Source of the DNA: Candidatus Pelagibacter sp.
GTDB taxonomy: Bacteria; Pseudomonadota; Alphaproteobacteria; Pelagibacterales; Pelagibacteraceae
Direction of reading: 5' to 3'
NCBI GenBank assembly: GCA_016777545.1
Contig: JADHRH010000002.1
Coordinates: 1 to 26,477, forward strand
DNA: 26,477 nucleotides
Part shown: positions 13,286 to 21,924 of the stretch, piece after piece
Numbering within the stretch: position 1 is the stretch's first letter
Layout of the letters: every line of letters begins with the position of its first letter
Position numbers and translations under genes: made by a program
Notes under the pieces: generated by a model
What the model saw: only the letters and a program-made list of their open reading frames with translations
Told to the model about the DNA's origin: nothing
Database searches by the model: none

Positions 13286-14722
13286 ATGCTAGATAAGAAA
13301 AAATTTTATATCAATGGTGAATGGATTTCGCCAAAAAAACCAAATGATTTTAAGGTAATAGACCCTTCAACTGAAGAAGACTGTGCAGTTATATCTTTGG
13401 GTGGAGTAGAAGATGTAAATGATGCAGTAAGTGCTGCAACTAAAGCATTTGAAACTTGGGCCTTTTCTACTAAAGAAGAAAGATTAAAGTATTTAGAAGC
13501 CCTTTATGAAGTTTATAAAAAAAGATGGAATGATATGGCTGAGGCAATCTCACTTGAAATGGGATCGCCGATAGATTTTTCAACACAATTACAAGCGGGA
13601 ACTGGAGCTAGCCATATAAAATCCTATATAAAAGTTTTAAAAGAATACACATTTGAAGCAAAATTAGGAGAACATGCTCTTAATAATAACATTTTGCATG
13701 AACCAAAAGGAGTTTGTGCATTAATTACTCCATGGAATTGGCCAATGAATCAGGTTTGCTTGAAAGTGATACCTGCTATAGCAGCTGGATGTACAATGGT
13801 TCTTAAACCATCTGAGATAGCTCCATTATCCTCAATAATTTTAGCAGAAATGATTGACGAAATTAAACTACCAAAAGGTGTTTTTAATCTTATTAATGGA
13901 GATGGTGCTGTTGCTGGTAATGCACTTACTAGTCATCCAGATGTAAACATGGTTTCATTTACAGGATCAACTAGAGCAGGTGCTTTAATTTCTCAAAATG
14001 CTGCAAGTGATTTTAAAAGAATTAGTCTTGAACTTGGAGGGAAAGGTGCAAATATCATATTTAAAGATGCTGACGCTGAAGCAGTTGAAAGAGGTGCTTT
14101 AAGATGTTTTAGAAATTCAGGGCAATCATGTAATGCCCCAACAAGAATGTTAGTTGAAAAATCAATCTATGCAGATGCAGTGGAAAGAGTTAAAAATTTT
14201 GCTAACTCAATGAAAGTTGATGTTGCAACAAAAAATGGTGATCATATTGGTCCTGTTGTTTCAAAAACTCAATTTGAAAAAATTCAAACATTAATACAGG
14301 TTGGAATTGACGAAGGTGCAAAATTAGTTGCTGGTGGAACAGGCAAACCAGATGGCCTTGATAAAGGTTATTTTGTTAAACCTACAGCATTTGCAGATGT
14401 TAATAATCAAATGCAGATTGCAAGAACAGAAATATTTGGTCCTGTTTTGTCAATTATACCTTTTGAAACTGAAGAAGAAGCTATTGCTATAGCTAATGAC
14501 ACTCCGTATGGATTATTAAATTTTATTCAAACTCAAGATCAAGAAAAAGCTAATAGAGTTGCTAGAAAATTAAGATCAGGAATGGTCGATATTAATGGTG
14601 CAGGCTTAGCTCCTGATGCTCCATTTGGTGGATACAAACATTCAGGTATTGGACGTGAAGCAGGTAAATTAGGTTTAGAAGAATATTTAGAAGTTAAAGT
14701 TGTTAGTGGTTGGAACGATTAG
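13286..14722 (+). CDS. NAD(P)-dependent aldehyde dehydrogenase
   Basis: A 478-residue aldehyde dehydrogenase superfamily enzyme. Catalytic residues are visible: Asn151 in TPWNWP, Lys174 in LKPSE, Glu249 in LELGGKG and the nucleophile Cys282 in GQSCNAP. A cofactor-binding FTGSTRAG segment is near residue 225. It oxidises an aldehyde to its carboxylate in the cytoplasm. Subfamily cannot be fixed. Following an agmatinase-family gene (20-base gap with AAAGGA 12 bases before the ATG), plausible substrates are 4-aminobutyraldehyde or 4-guanidinobutyraldehyde. The annotation in many related genomes would be a generic aldehyde dehydrogenase. The 3' end shares the four bases TTAG with the stop of the convergent deacylase. 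Confidence 0.92.
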   Translation: MLDKKKFYINGEWISPKKPNDFKVIDPSTEEDCAVISLGGVEDVNDAVSAATKAFETWAFSTKEERLKYLEALYEVYKKRWNDMAEAISLEMGSPIDFSTQLQAGTGASHIKSYIKVLKEYTFEAKLGEHALNNNILHEPKGVCALITPWNWPMNQVCLKVIPAIAAGCTMVLKPSEIAPLSSIILAEMIDEIKLPKGVFNLINGDGAVAGNALTSHPDVNMVSFTGSTRAGALISQNAASDFKRISLELGGKGANIIFKDADAEAVERGALRCFRNSGQSCNAPTRMLVEKSIYADAVERVKNFANSMKVDVATKNGDHIGPVVSKTQFEKIQTLIQVGIDEGAKLVAGGTGKPDGLDKGYFVKPTAFADVNNQMQIARTEIFGPVLSIIPFETEEEAIAIANDTPYGLLNFIQTQDQEKANRVARKLRSGMVDINGAGLAPDAPFGGYKHSGIGREAGKLGLEEYLEVKVVSGWND

Positions 14723-15909
14723 TTTACAACAGAATTATTTTTTATACCCTCAAGAAGATTTAAACATTTCTTTAACTCATCAAGAATTATAAATTCATCA
14801 ATTTTGTGAGCTTGCTCAATTGAGCCTGGTCCACACACAACTGTGCTTATTCCTATTTCTTGAAATAAACCAGCTTCGGTTCCAAATGACACAACTTCTC
14901 TTGTGTTGTCTCCTGTTAAACTTGAAACTAGTTCACAAGCATTCGATTTTTCATCTCTATCAAAACCAGTGACTTCACCAATAATTTTTTTTTTAATCGA
15001 TGCGTTAGGAAAAACTTTTTTCATATCTGGCAAAAGTATTTCATTTGCATATTTATCTATTTTTGCATTTAAAAAAACACCATCTTCTTTGACGACAGGT
15101 CTTGTTTCCCAATTCACATGACATTTATCCGCTATTACATTGTGAGCTATACCGCCAAAAATCCCTCCAATTGATAAAGTAGAGTGAGGAGGATCAAAAA
15201 TAGAGTCTTTAGGTGATCTTTCTTTTAATTCTTCTCTTAATTCAATTAGTTTATTCACATATCTTGATGCGTATTCAACAGCACTAACTCCCTTGTGTGG
15301 AGCAGAACTATGACCTGCTAAACCTTCAAAATAAGTTGTGTATTCGTAACATCCTTTGTGTGCATCTATTATTTTCATATTAGTAGGCTCACCAATTATA
15401 CAAATTCCATCTTTAACACCTCTTTTTTTTAACTCTTCAATTAATATTGGAGCTCCTATACAGGCAGTTTCTTCATCAAACGTATATGAGAAATGAATAT
15501 CTCTATCTAAATTAGCTTTTGCATAAATAGGAGCAAAAGCTAACGTGCAAGCAATAAAACCTTTCATATCACAAGAACCTCTACCAAAAAGTTTGTCATC
15601 TTTAATTGTTGCAACAAATGGATCAGTACTCCATCCCTTAGAAACTGGAACAACATCAGTATGACCTGATAAAATTATAGGTTTTTTATTACTAGGTTTC
15701 TTTGCTTTAAGTGTAGCAAAAAGATTAACTCTTTTTTTTTCATCGTCAAAAGTTTTAAATGAAGTAGCGCCTAGTTTGTTTAGAATTTCATCACAATAGT
15801 TAATTAATGAACTATTGTCTTCTCCAGATATAGTTTTGAAACTAATTAAATCAGTTAAGATTTTAACAGAGTTGTTGAATAATTGATCTGAACTATTTTC
15901 TGTACTCAT
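14719..15909 (-). CDS. M20-family deacylase, ArgE (acetylornithine deacetylase)-like
   Basis: A 396-residue M20 metallopeptidase-fold amidohydrolase. Metal ligands and catalytic residues are placed at His83 with catalytic Asp85 (SGHTDVVP), Asp114 (GRGSCDMKG), Glu146/Glu147 (FDEETAC), Glu174 (GEPTNMK) and His368 (EQAHKIDEF). The GEPT and CGPGSIEQAHK segments and length resemble ArgE, which removes acetate from N-acetylornithine in arginine synthesis. Other M20 acyl-amino-acid hydrolases of this type are possible, and many alphaproteobacteria use ArgJ instead. It is monocistronic, convergent with the aldehyde dehydrogenase (4-base overlap) and divergent from the CsaA-like gene with only 27 bases between them. 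A good promoter lies partly inside that neighbour. Confidence 0.85.
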   Translation of the reverse strand: MSTENSSDQLFNNSVKILTDLISFKTISGEDNSSLINYCDEILNKLGATSFKTFDDEKKRVNLFATLKAKKPSNKKPIILSGHTDVVPVSKGWSTDPFVATIKDDKLFGRGSCDMKGFIACTLAFAPIYAKANLDRDIHFSYTFDEETACIGAPILIEELKKRGVKDGICIIGEPTNMKIIDAHKGCYEYTTYFEGLAGHSSAPHKGVSAVEYASRYVNKLIELREELKERSPKDSIFDPPHSTLSIGGIFGGIAHNVIADKCHVNWETRPVVKEDGVFLNAKIDKYANEILLPDMKKVFPNASIKKKIIGEVTGFDRDEKSNACELVSSLTGDNTREVVSFGTEAGLFQEIGISTVVCGPGSIEQAHKIDEFIILDELKKCLNLLEGIKNNSVVN

Positions 15910-15920
15910 AATATAGTTGT

Positions 15921-15948
15921 ATTATATATTAAATTTATGAAAGAACAA
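15921..15948 (-). promoter_or_regulatory. Candidate promoter for the ArgE-like gene, overlapping the divergent coding sequence
   Basis: On the minus strand TTGTTC (15948-15943), a 16-base spacer and a perfect TATAAT (15926-15921) form a good sigma70-type match. The -35 lies inside the CsaA-like gene. Transcription would start only about five bases before the ATG at 15909, giving a nearly leaderless message. Confidence 0.45.
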
Positions 15949-16278
15949 ATAACCTATGATATTTTTGATAAAATAGACATTAGAGTAGGCACCGTAATAT
16001 CAGTTAAAAAAAATGAAAAAGCTAGAAAACCTTCACTAGTAATTGAAGTGGATTTTGGAAAAGATATAGGTGTTAAGCAATCATCCGCACAAATTACGCA
16101 TTATTACAATGAAGAAAATTTAAAAGGTAAACAAGTTATTGGTGTTTGTAACTTTCCAGAAAAAAATATTGCAGGTGTAGTTTCACAAGTTCTTATTTTA
16201 GGTTCGATTGATAATGAAGGCAAAGTTATACTAGTTCACCCATCTCAACAATCAGAGAATGGGCTTCCAATAGCTTAA
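15937..16278 (+). CDS. CsaA-like tRNA-binding domain protein
   Basis: A 113-residue single-domain protein of the EMAP-II/tRNA-binding OB-fold family. Family landmarks are FDKIDIRVGTV at residues 10-20, the VIEVDFG strand, SSAQITHYY, VIGVCNFP and a C-terminal segment ending SENGLPIA. Full length matches CsaA (about 110). B. subtilis CsaA has chaperone and tRNA-binding activity linked to protein export; the role in other bacteria is less clear. It starts a co-directional run, five bases before the LysE-like gene. The upstream space is only 27 bases and I see no convincing -35 for it, so its promoter probably overlaps the ArgE-like gene. Confidence 0.88.
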   Translation: MKEQITYDIFDKIDIRVGTVISVKKNEKARKPSLVIEVDFGKDIGVKQSSAQITHYYNEENLKGKQVIGVCNFPEKNIAGVVSQVLILGSIDNEGKVILVHPSQQSENGLPIA

Positions 16279-16283
16279 ACTTT

Positions 16284-16871
16284 ATGCATCCTGAATTATT
16301 TTTATTGATAGGAATTTCTTGTTCATTAGGTTTTACGCCAGGACCTAATAATGCTGTTGCTTCTTACTCAGGTTTTAATTTTGGTATAAAAAAAACAATT
16401 CCATTAATAATGGGAGTTTGGTTGGGTTATACTGTGTTAGTAATTTTGATCAATTTTGTATTGATATCGACTTTTATTAAATATCCACTAATCCAGGAAG
16501 TGATCAGAATATTAGGAACTTTATTCCTCATATATTTAGCTTATAAAATTTCATTTTCTGAAACATCCAAAGAGGGTAAAAAAATTAATCCAGTAAAATT
16601 TATTGATACTTTTACATTCCAGTTTTTAAATCCTAAAGGAGTAATGGCAGCTATTACATTAATCTCAAAATTTGTATTAGAAAACGATTACTTAAATAGT
16701 TCTTTAACAGTTATTGTCGTTTGCTCTTTGACAGCTCTAACAAGTATTACAGCATGGGCTTTTTTAGGTAAGTTTTTAAGGAATTTTGCGACAAATAATA
16801 ATTTTATTAAACGATTTAATTATGCTATGTCCTTGCTACTTATTGTTTGTATAATAGGGTTCTATATCTAA
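16284..16871 (+). CDS. LysE/RhtB-family amino-acid exporter
   Basis: A 195-residue inner-membrane protein with about six hydrophobic helices. The N-terminal signature GFTPGPNNAVASYSG (about residues 16-30) followed by a Gly-rich helix is typical of LysE/RhtB exporters, and the central FLNPKGVMAAI segment (near 114-124) matches the family FQFLNPK motif. It would export amino acids or related metabolites. Substrate cannot be told from sequence. It is tightly packed, five bases after the CsaA-like gene and five bases before the aconitase gene, so probably co-transcribed with them. Confidence 0.9.
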   Translation: MHPELFLLIGISCSLGFTPGPNNAVASYSGFNFGIKKTIPLIMGVWLGYTVLVILINFVLISTFIKYPLIQEVIRILGTLFLIYLAYKISFSETSKEGKKINPVKFIDTFTFQFLNPKGVMAAITLISKFVLENDYLNSSLTVIVVCSLTALTSITAWAFLGKFLRNFATNNNFIKRFNYAMSLLLIVCIIGFYI

Positions 16872-16876
16872 ATTAA

Positions 16877-19546
16877 ATGAAACCAGGAAATCAAAATTCT
16901 TATAACTCCCTAAAAACTATCAGTATTAATGATAGGGACTACAAATATTATTCTTTAGTAGAAGCAGAAAAAAATGGTTTAGATGGAATTTCAAAACTTC
17001 CAAAGTCATTAAAAGTTTTGTTAGAAAACCTTTTAAGATATGAGGACGATCTATCAGTTACTAAAAGTCAAATAGAAGCAATTAAAGAATGGCTAAAGAC
17101 AAAAAAATCATTAACTGAGATAGCTTATAGACCAGCTAGAGTTTTGTTACAGGACTACACGGGAATACCAGCAGTTGCTGATCTTGCAGCTATGAGAGAA
17201 GCGGTTAAAGAAAAAAATAAAGATCCCAATACAATCAACCCACTTTCTGCAGTTGATCTAGTTATTGATCACTCTGTACAGGTAGACAAATCTGCAAACT
17301 CAGATTCATTTGAAAAAAATGTTGATATTGAATTTAAAAGAAATGGTGAGAGATATTCTTTTTTAAAATGGGGACAACAAGCTTTTAATAACTTTAGAAT
17401 TGTTCCTCCTGGAACTGGGATTTGTCACCAGGTTAATTTAGAATATTTATCAAAAGTAGTCTGGTCTGAAAAATTTCAAAACGAGGACTATTTATTTCCT
17501 GACACGTTAGTTGGAACTGATAGTCACACTACTATGGTTAATGGTTTATCAGTTCTTGGTTGGGGTGTTGGTGGAATAGAAGCTGAAGCTGGAATGTTAG
17601 GTCAGCCAATTTCAATGTTAATTCCAGAAGTAATAGGATTTGAAGTTAAAAATAAAATGCCAGAAGGTACAACTGCGACAGATTTAGTTTTAACAGTTGT
17701 AAAAATGTTAAGAGATAAAGGAGTTGTTGGAAAATTTGTTGAATTTTATGGAGAAGGTTTAAAAAATTTAACTCTTGCTGATAGAGCAACAATTGCAAAT
17801 ATGGCACCAGAATATGGAGCGACATGTGGTTTTTTCCCAATTGATGAAGAGACATTAAAATATTTAAGATTCTCAGGTAGAGATGAGAACACAGTAAATA
17901 TAGTTGAGAAATATGCAAAAGAACAAGGTTTATGGGCTAATGACCAAGTTGAATTTACTGATACCTTATCGTTAGATATGTCTACAGTTGTTCCAACTAT
18001 TTCGGGACCTAAAAGACCTCAAGATAAAGTTTTATTAACAGAGGCATCTACTGGATTTAAAAAAGTTTTTGAAGATGCAACTAATAGAAAAGAACAACAT
18101 GTTTCAAAGGTATCAGGAACAGATTATGAAATTAAGGATGGTTCGATATTAATTGCAGCTATAACTTCATGCACAAATACATCCAATCCAAATGTATTAA
18201 TTGGTGCTGGGTTATTAGCAAAAAAAGCAGTTGAACTTGGTTTAGAAACTAAACCTTGGGTTAAAACATCATTAGCACCAGGCTCACAAGTAGTTACAGA
18301 TTATTTAGCAAAAGCAGGACTGAATGTATTTTTAGATAAACTTGGTTTTAATTTGGTTGGATATGGTTGCACGACTTGCATAGGAAATTCAGGCCCATTA
18401 CCAGAGGAAATTGTTAAAGCAATAGATAAGGAAAACATCTACGCTGTGTCAGTTTTATCTGGAAATAGAAATTTTGAAGGAAGAATATCTCCACATATTA
18501 AAGCTAATTACTTAGCATCACCACCACTTGTAGTAGCTTATGCACTTGCGGGTCACATGGAATTTGATTTATACAAAGAGCCTTTAGGAAAATGTAAAGA
18601 TGGTAAAGATGTATTTTTAAAAGATATTTGGCCATCAAATAAAGAAATTGAAGATACATTAAGAGAATCTTTAAATGCAGAGATGTTTGTTAAAAGATAT
18701 TCAAATGTTTCAGAAGGCCCTAAACAATGGCAAGAAATTAAAACTGAAAATACCAGTATTTACAATTGGGATACAAGTTCAACTTATGTAAAGAAACCAC
18801 CATTTTTTGAAAATTTATCTGATCAACCTGAGGGGTTTAAACCTATTAAAGATGCAAGACCTCTTTTGATTTTAGGGGATATGGTTACAACTGATCATAT
18901 TTCTCCAGCAGGAAATATTCAAAAAGAAAGCCCAACAGGTGAGTATTTTATGGAACATCAAATACTTCCAACAGATTATAACTCTTACGGATCAAGAAGA
19001 GGAAATCATGAGGTAATGATGAGAGGAACTTTTGCAAATATTAGAATAAGAAATGAAATGGCACCAGGAACAGAAGGTGGGTTTACAAAATTATATCCAG
19101 AAGAAAAAGTAATGCCAGTTTATAATGCTGTAGAAGAATACAAAAAAAGAGGTACAGATCTTGTTGTTATAGGTGGAAAAGAATATGGGACAGGATCGTC
19201 AAGGGATTGGGCTGCTAAAGGAACAAAACTATTAGGTGTTAAAGTTGTAATAGCGGAAAGTTTTGAAAGAATTCATAGATCTAATTTAATTGGAATGGGT
19301 GTTTTACCTCTACAATTTACTGAAGGACACGACAGGGTAAACTTAAAATTAATTGGTTCAGAGTTGATAACCGTTCTTCAAATTGAAGACGGTATAAATG
19401 CATCAGATCATGTTCAGGTTGAAATAAAATATGCCTCGGGAGATATTAAAAAGATCAAAACCCTATGTAGAATAGATACTAAAAACGAATTAGAGTATTA
19501 TAAAAATGGTGGAATACTTCAGTATGTATTAAGGAACATGATATAG
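16877..19546 (+). CDS. acnA: Aconitate hydratase A
   Basis: A full-length 889-residue aconitase of the AcnA/IRP1 type. Cysteine ligands of the [4Fe-4S] cluster are Cys432 (SCTNTSNP), Cys498 and Cys501 (GYGCTTCIGNSGP), close to E. coli AcnA numbering (435, 501, 504). Other marks are GTDSHTTMVNGL, the GGIEAEAGMLGQP substrate segment, GDMVTTDHISPAG at the swivel domain start and YGTGSSRDWAAKG near the C-terminus. It interconverts citrate and isocitrate in the TCA cycle. It sits in a run with LysE-like upstream (5-base gap) and the YfgM-like gene two bases downstream. Nothing seems missing or altered. Confidence 0.97.
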   Translation: MKPGNQNSYNSLKTISINDRDYKYYSLVEAEKNGLDGISKLPKSLKVLLENLLRYEDDLSVTKSQIEAIKEWLKTKKSLTEIAYRPARVLLQDYTGIPAVADLAAMREAVKEKNKDPNTINPLSAVDLVIDHSVQVDKSANSDSFEKNVDIEFKRNGERYSFLKWGQQAFNNFRIVPPGTGICHQVNLEYLSKVVWSEKFQNEDYLFPDTLVGTDSHTTMVNGLSVLGWGVGGIEAEAGMLGQPISMLIPEVIGFEVKNKMPEGTTATDLVLTVVKMLRDKGVVGKFVEFYGEGLKNLTLADRATIANMAPEYGATCGFFPIDEETLKYLRFSGRDENTVNIVEKYAKEQGLWANDQVEFTDTLSLDMSTVVPTISGPKRPQDKVLLTEASTGFKKVFEDATNRKEQHVSKVSGTDYEIKDGSILIAAITSCTNTSNPNVLIGAGLLAKKAVELGLETKPWVKTSLAPGSQVVTDYLAKAGLNVFLDKLGFNLVGYGCTTCIGNSGPLPEEIVKAIDKENIYAVSVLSGNRNFEGRISPHIKANYLASPPLVVAYALAGHMEFDLYKEPLGKCKDGKDVFLKDIWPSNKEIEDTLRESLNAEMFVKRYSNVSEGPKQWQEIKTENTSIYNWDTSSTYVKKPPFFENLSDQPEGFKPIKDARPLLILGDMVTTDHISPAGNIQKESPTGEYFMEHQILPTDYNSYGSRRGNHEVMMRGTFANIRIRNEMAPGTEGGFTKLYPEEKVMPVYNAVEEYKKRGTDLVVIGGKEYGTGSSRDWAAKGTKLLGVKVVIAESFERIHRSNLIGMGVLPLQFTEGHDRVNLKLIGSELITVLQIEDGINASDHVQVEIKYASGDIKKIKTLCRIDTKNELEYYKNGGILQYVLRNMI

Positions 19547-19548
19547 AA

Positions 19549-20193
19549 ATGGACGAAGAAATTACAATCATAGATACAAACGCAAGAAATGAGAGAATAA
19601 AGAATTTTTTTATAAATAATAAAAAAAAACTTATAATAATTATTTCAATAATATTAGTAATTATAATTGGCTATCTATCATTTGAAAATTCTAAAGAAAA
19701 AAATAAAATTAAATTAGCTAATCAATACAACTTAGCATTAATAGATCTTAATCCCGAAAATAAACAAAAAACAATTGATGAAATGGTTAATGTTGTAAAA
19801 AGTAATGATGCAACTTATTCTCCATTAGCTTTATACCATCTACTAGACAATAATTTAATAGAGAACAATGATGAGATAAATATATTATTTAATGAATTAA
19901 TTGAAAATACAAAACTTGATAATGAAATTAAGAATTTGATTATATATAAAAAAGCATTATTCAATTCAGACTTTGTTAGTGAAAATGAATTATTGAAAAT
20001 ACTTAATCCAGTAATTAACTCTGAAAGTATCTGGAAGTCCCATGCATTATACTTACTTGCAGAATTTTTTTATTCAAAAGATGAAAAACAAAAAGCTAAA
20101 GAATTTTTTAACCAAATTATAATTTTACCTAATGCTAACGGCACAATTAAAACTGACTCACAAAAGAGACTAAACAGAGACCTTGGTGAATAA
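19549..20193 (+). CDS. YfgM-like membrane-anchored TPR-like protein
   Basis: A 214-residue protein with a short cytoplasmic N-terminus, one transmembrane helix (about residues 26-45, rich in Ile) and a helical domain in which paired helices recall TPR repeats. The segment LYLLAEFFYSKDEKQKAKEFF near the C-terminus is TPR-like. This is the layout of YfgM/PpiD-associated ancillary proteins, which sit at the SecYEG translocon with a periplasmic TPR domain. The strongest support is context: a BamB-like gene overlaps its end, the yfgM-bamB order known from many proteobacteria. Sequence similarity to E. coli YfgM cannot be judged by eye. It starts two bases after aconitase. Confidence 0.7.
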   Translation: MDEEITIIDTNARNERIKNFFINNKKKLIIIISIILVIIIGYLSFENSKEKNKIKLANQYNLALIDLNPENKQKTIDEMVNVVKSNDATYSPLALYHLLDNNLIENNDEINILFNELIENTKLDNEIKNLIIYKKALFNSDFVSENELLKILNPVINSESIWKSHALYLLAEFFYSKDEKQKAKEFFNQIIILPNANGTIKTDSQKRLNRDLGE

Positions 20194-21484
20194 AGTACTA
20201 TTATCAGTCCTAATCCTCTTAATTTTAAACAACTGCTCAGCTAGTAAAAAAGTAGGTTTTTGGAATAAAGATGACAAAAACCAACAGCAAATTGAAAATA
20301 ACAAAACTATTTTAACCAAGCAAATAAGACTTGAAGAAGAATTTAATTCAAATCTTTATGTTAAAATATCAAATGGCAAGCTAAATCAAAACAGCTTGAA
20401 TGATCAAAATGATACTGGCGAACTAACTTATGAAGGTGTCTTAGAAAAAATTGGAAAATATAACTTTTCTAAATTTAATGATTTTGATTTTATAAGTCCT
20501 AGCCCTTTATTTTATAATAACAATTTAGTTTTTTATGACAACAAAGGTGAAATAACTCTTTACGATGAAAATCAAAAAACTCTATGGAAAAATAATTTTT
20601 ACAATAAAAGTGAAAAAAAAATTAAGCCAAGATTAAATTTTGCATTAAAAGACGATATATTAATTGTAACAGATGATGTGGCAAAATATTATGCAATTAA
20701 TATTGATACAGGAGAGCTATTATGGATAAAAACAAACATAGTTCCTTTTAACTCTAATATTAAAATAAAAAATGATGTTTTTTATGTGGTGGATTATAAA
20801 AATATTCTAAGATCAATATCAATAAAAGATGGATCAGAAATATGGAATTTAAAAACTGAAGAATCTTTAACAAAATCAAATACCAAGATATCAATTGCCC
20901 TCGATGATAAAAATATTTATTTTAATAATTCTATTGGAGACATCACAGCAGTAAATATAAAATCGGGTCAACTAGTTTGGCAACTACCCACACAAAATAA
21001 TAATATTAGTCAAAATGCATTTCAATTATCTAATTCAGAATTAGTTATCAATGAAAACACAATATTTTTCTCTAATAATAAAAATGAATTTTATTCTATT
21101 GATAGTGCTACCGGATTAATTAATTGGAAAACTGAGATTAGCTCAGATCTTAAACCTGTTGTTATTGGTAAACTTATAATAACCATATCTGAAAAAGGAT
21201 ATTTATATATTATCGACAAAAAATCAGGAAATATAATAAGAATTAACGATTTATATAAAAACTATAAAGATAAAAAAAGAAACCAAATAACACCTACTGG
21301 TTTTTTTGTAGCTTTGAATAAAATATATTTAACTAATAGTGATGGAAAATTAATAATTGTAAATAGTAATGATGGTAACATCTTGAATGTGGTTAAAGTT
21401 TCAGGAGGTAAAATTTTGCAGCCATTTATAAATGAAAATAATCTTTTTTTAATAAGCAACGGTTCTATTATCAAATTTAATTAG
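20183..21484 (+). CDS. bamB: BamB-like PQQ-type beta-propeller lipoprotein
   Basis: A 433-residue protein with an N-terminal lipoprotein-like signal (hydrophobic residues 5-14, Cys18 in ILNNCSAS; the lipobox is non-canonical with Asn before Cys). It then carries repeated beta-propeller blades with endings such as GELLWIKT, GSEIWNLKT, GQLVWQLPT and GLINWKTE, the D/SG-x-W-x pattern of PQQ-type repeats. BamB is the outer-membrane assembly lipoprotein that works with BamA. There is no ATG at the start: the frame can begin at TTG (20183) or GTG (20186), overlapping the YfgM-like gene by 11 or 8 bases. GTG at 20186 is the more likely start. No Der GTPase gene follows, although that neighbour is common elsewhere. 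Confidence 0.85.
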   Translation: MVNKVLLSVLILLILNNCSASKKVGFWNKDDKNQQQIENNKTILTKQIRLEEEFNSNLYVKISNGKLNQNSLNDQNDTGELTYEGVLEKIGKYNFSKFNDFDFISPSPLFYNNNLVFYDNKGEITLYDENQKTLWKNNFYNKSEKKIKPRLNFALKDDILIVTDDVAKYYAINIDTGELLWIKTNIVPFNSNIKIKNDVFYVVDYKNILRSISIKDGSEIWNLKTEESLTKSNTKISIALDDKNIYFNNSIGDITAVNIKSGQLVWQLPTQNNNISQNAFQLSNSELVINENTIFFSNNKNEFYSIDSATGLINWKTEISSDLKPVVIGKLIITISEKGYLYIIDKKSGNIIRINDLYKNYKDKKRNQITPTGFFVALNKIYLTNSDGKLIIVNSNDGNILNVVKVSGGKILQPFINENNLFLISNGSIIKFN

Positions 21485-21486
21485 TA

Positions 21487-21924
21487 ATGTTTCTTAAGTT
21501 ACTCGATAAATTAGGAAGAAAAAAAGTTGTTTTAGATCGTGGACCTTCCCACCCCAAATTTAATGAAGCTAAACCCTGGATGAATAGATATTATGTTTTA
21601 TTAAGACATAGGCCTAAATGGTTTCCATTTAATATTTTATTACATGAAATGTTAGCAGACGATCATGGGGAAGGGGTTCATAATCACACATTTCCTTACA
21701 TAACCGTTATATTAAGAGGAGGTTATTGGGAAACTTTAAAAAATGGAAGATTTTGGAGACCGCCGGGATATATTGGTTTTCGATCAGCAAATAATTTACA
21801 CAGAGTTGATCTTAAACCAGGAACAAGGCCGCTTACATTATTTTTATCTGGTCCTTTTGGATTAAGAAAAGGCCCCAGATCAGAATATGGTATAGATTTT
21901 AAAACAACAAATGAATTTAAATAA
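21487..21924 (+). CDS. Small cupin-like conserved protein, function unknown
   Basis: A 145-residue protein without a signal or membrane segment. The middle looks like a small cupin: HGEGVHNHTFPYITVILRGG has paired His residues (HNH) ahead of a beta strand, and a later HRVDLKPG supplies a third His, so a metal site is plausible. Basic residues are frequent at both ends. I cannot name a family with confidence; cysteine-dioxygenase-like cupins are one possibility by shape. It starts two bases after the BamB-like gene and its end overlaps the ZapE-like start by 14 bases, so it belongs to the same transcript. Confidence 0.7.
   Translation: MFLKLLDKLGRKKVVLDRGPSHPKFNEAKPWMNRYYVLLRHRPKWFPFNILLHEMLADDHGEGVHNHTFPYITVILRGGYWETLKNGRFWRPPGYIGFRSANNLHRVDLKPGTRPLTLFLSGPFGLRKGPRSEYGIDFKTTNEFK

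Noticed and set aside
17646..17918. Leucine-rich minus-strand frame of 90 residues inside aconitase
   Set aside because: It lies fully within a well-conserved acnA coding region and its composition is a by-product of the + strand codons.
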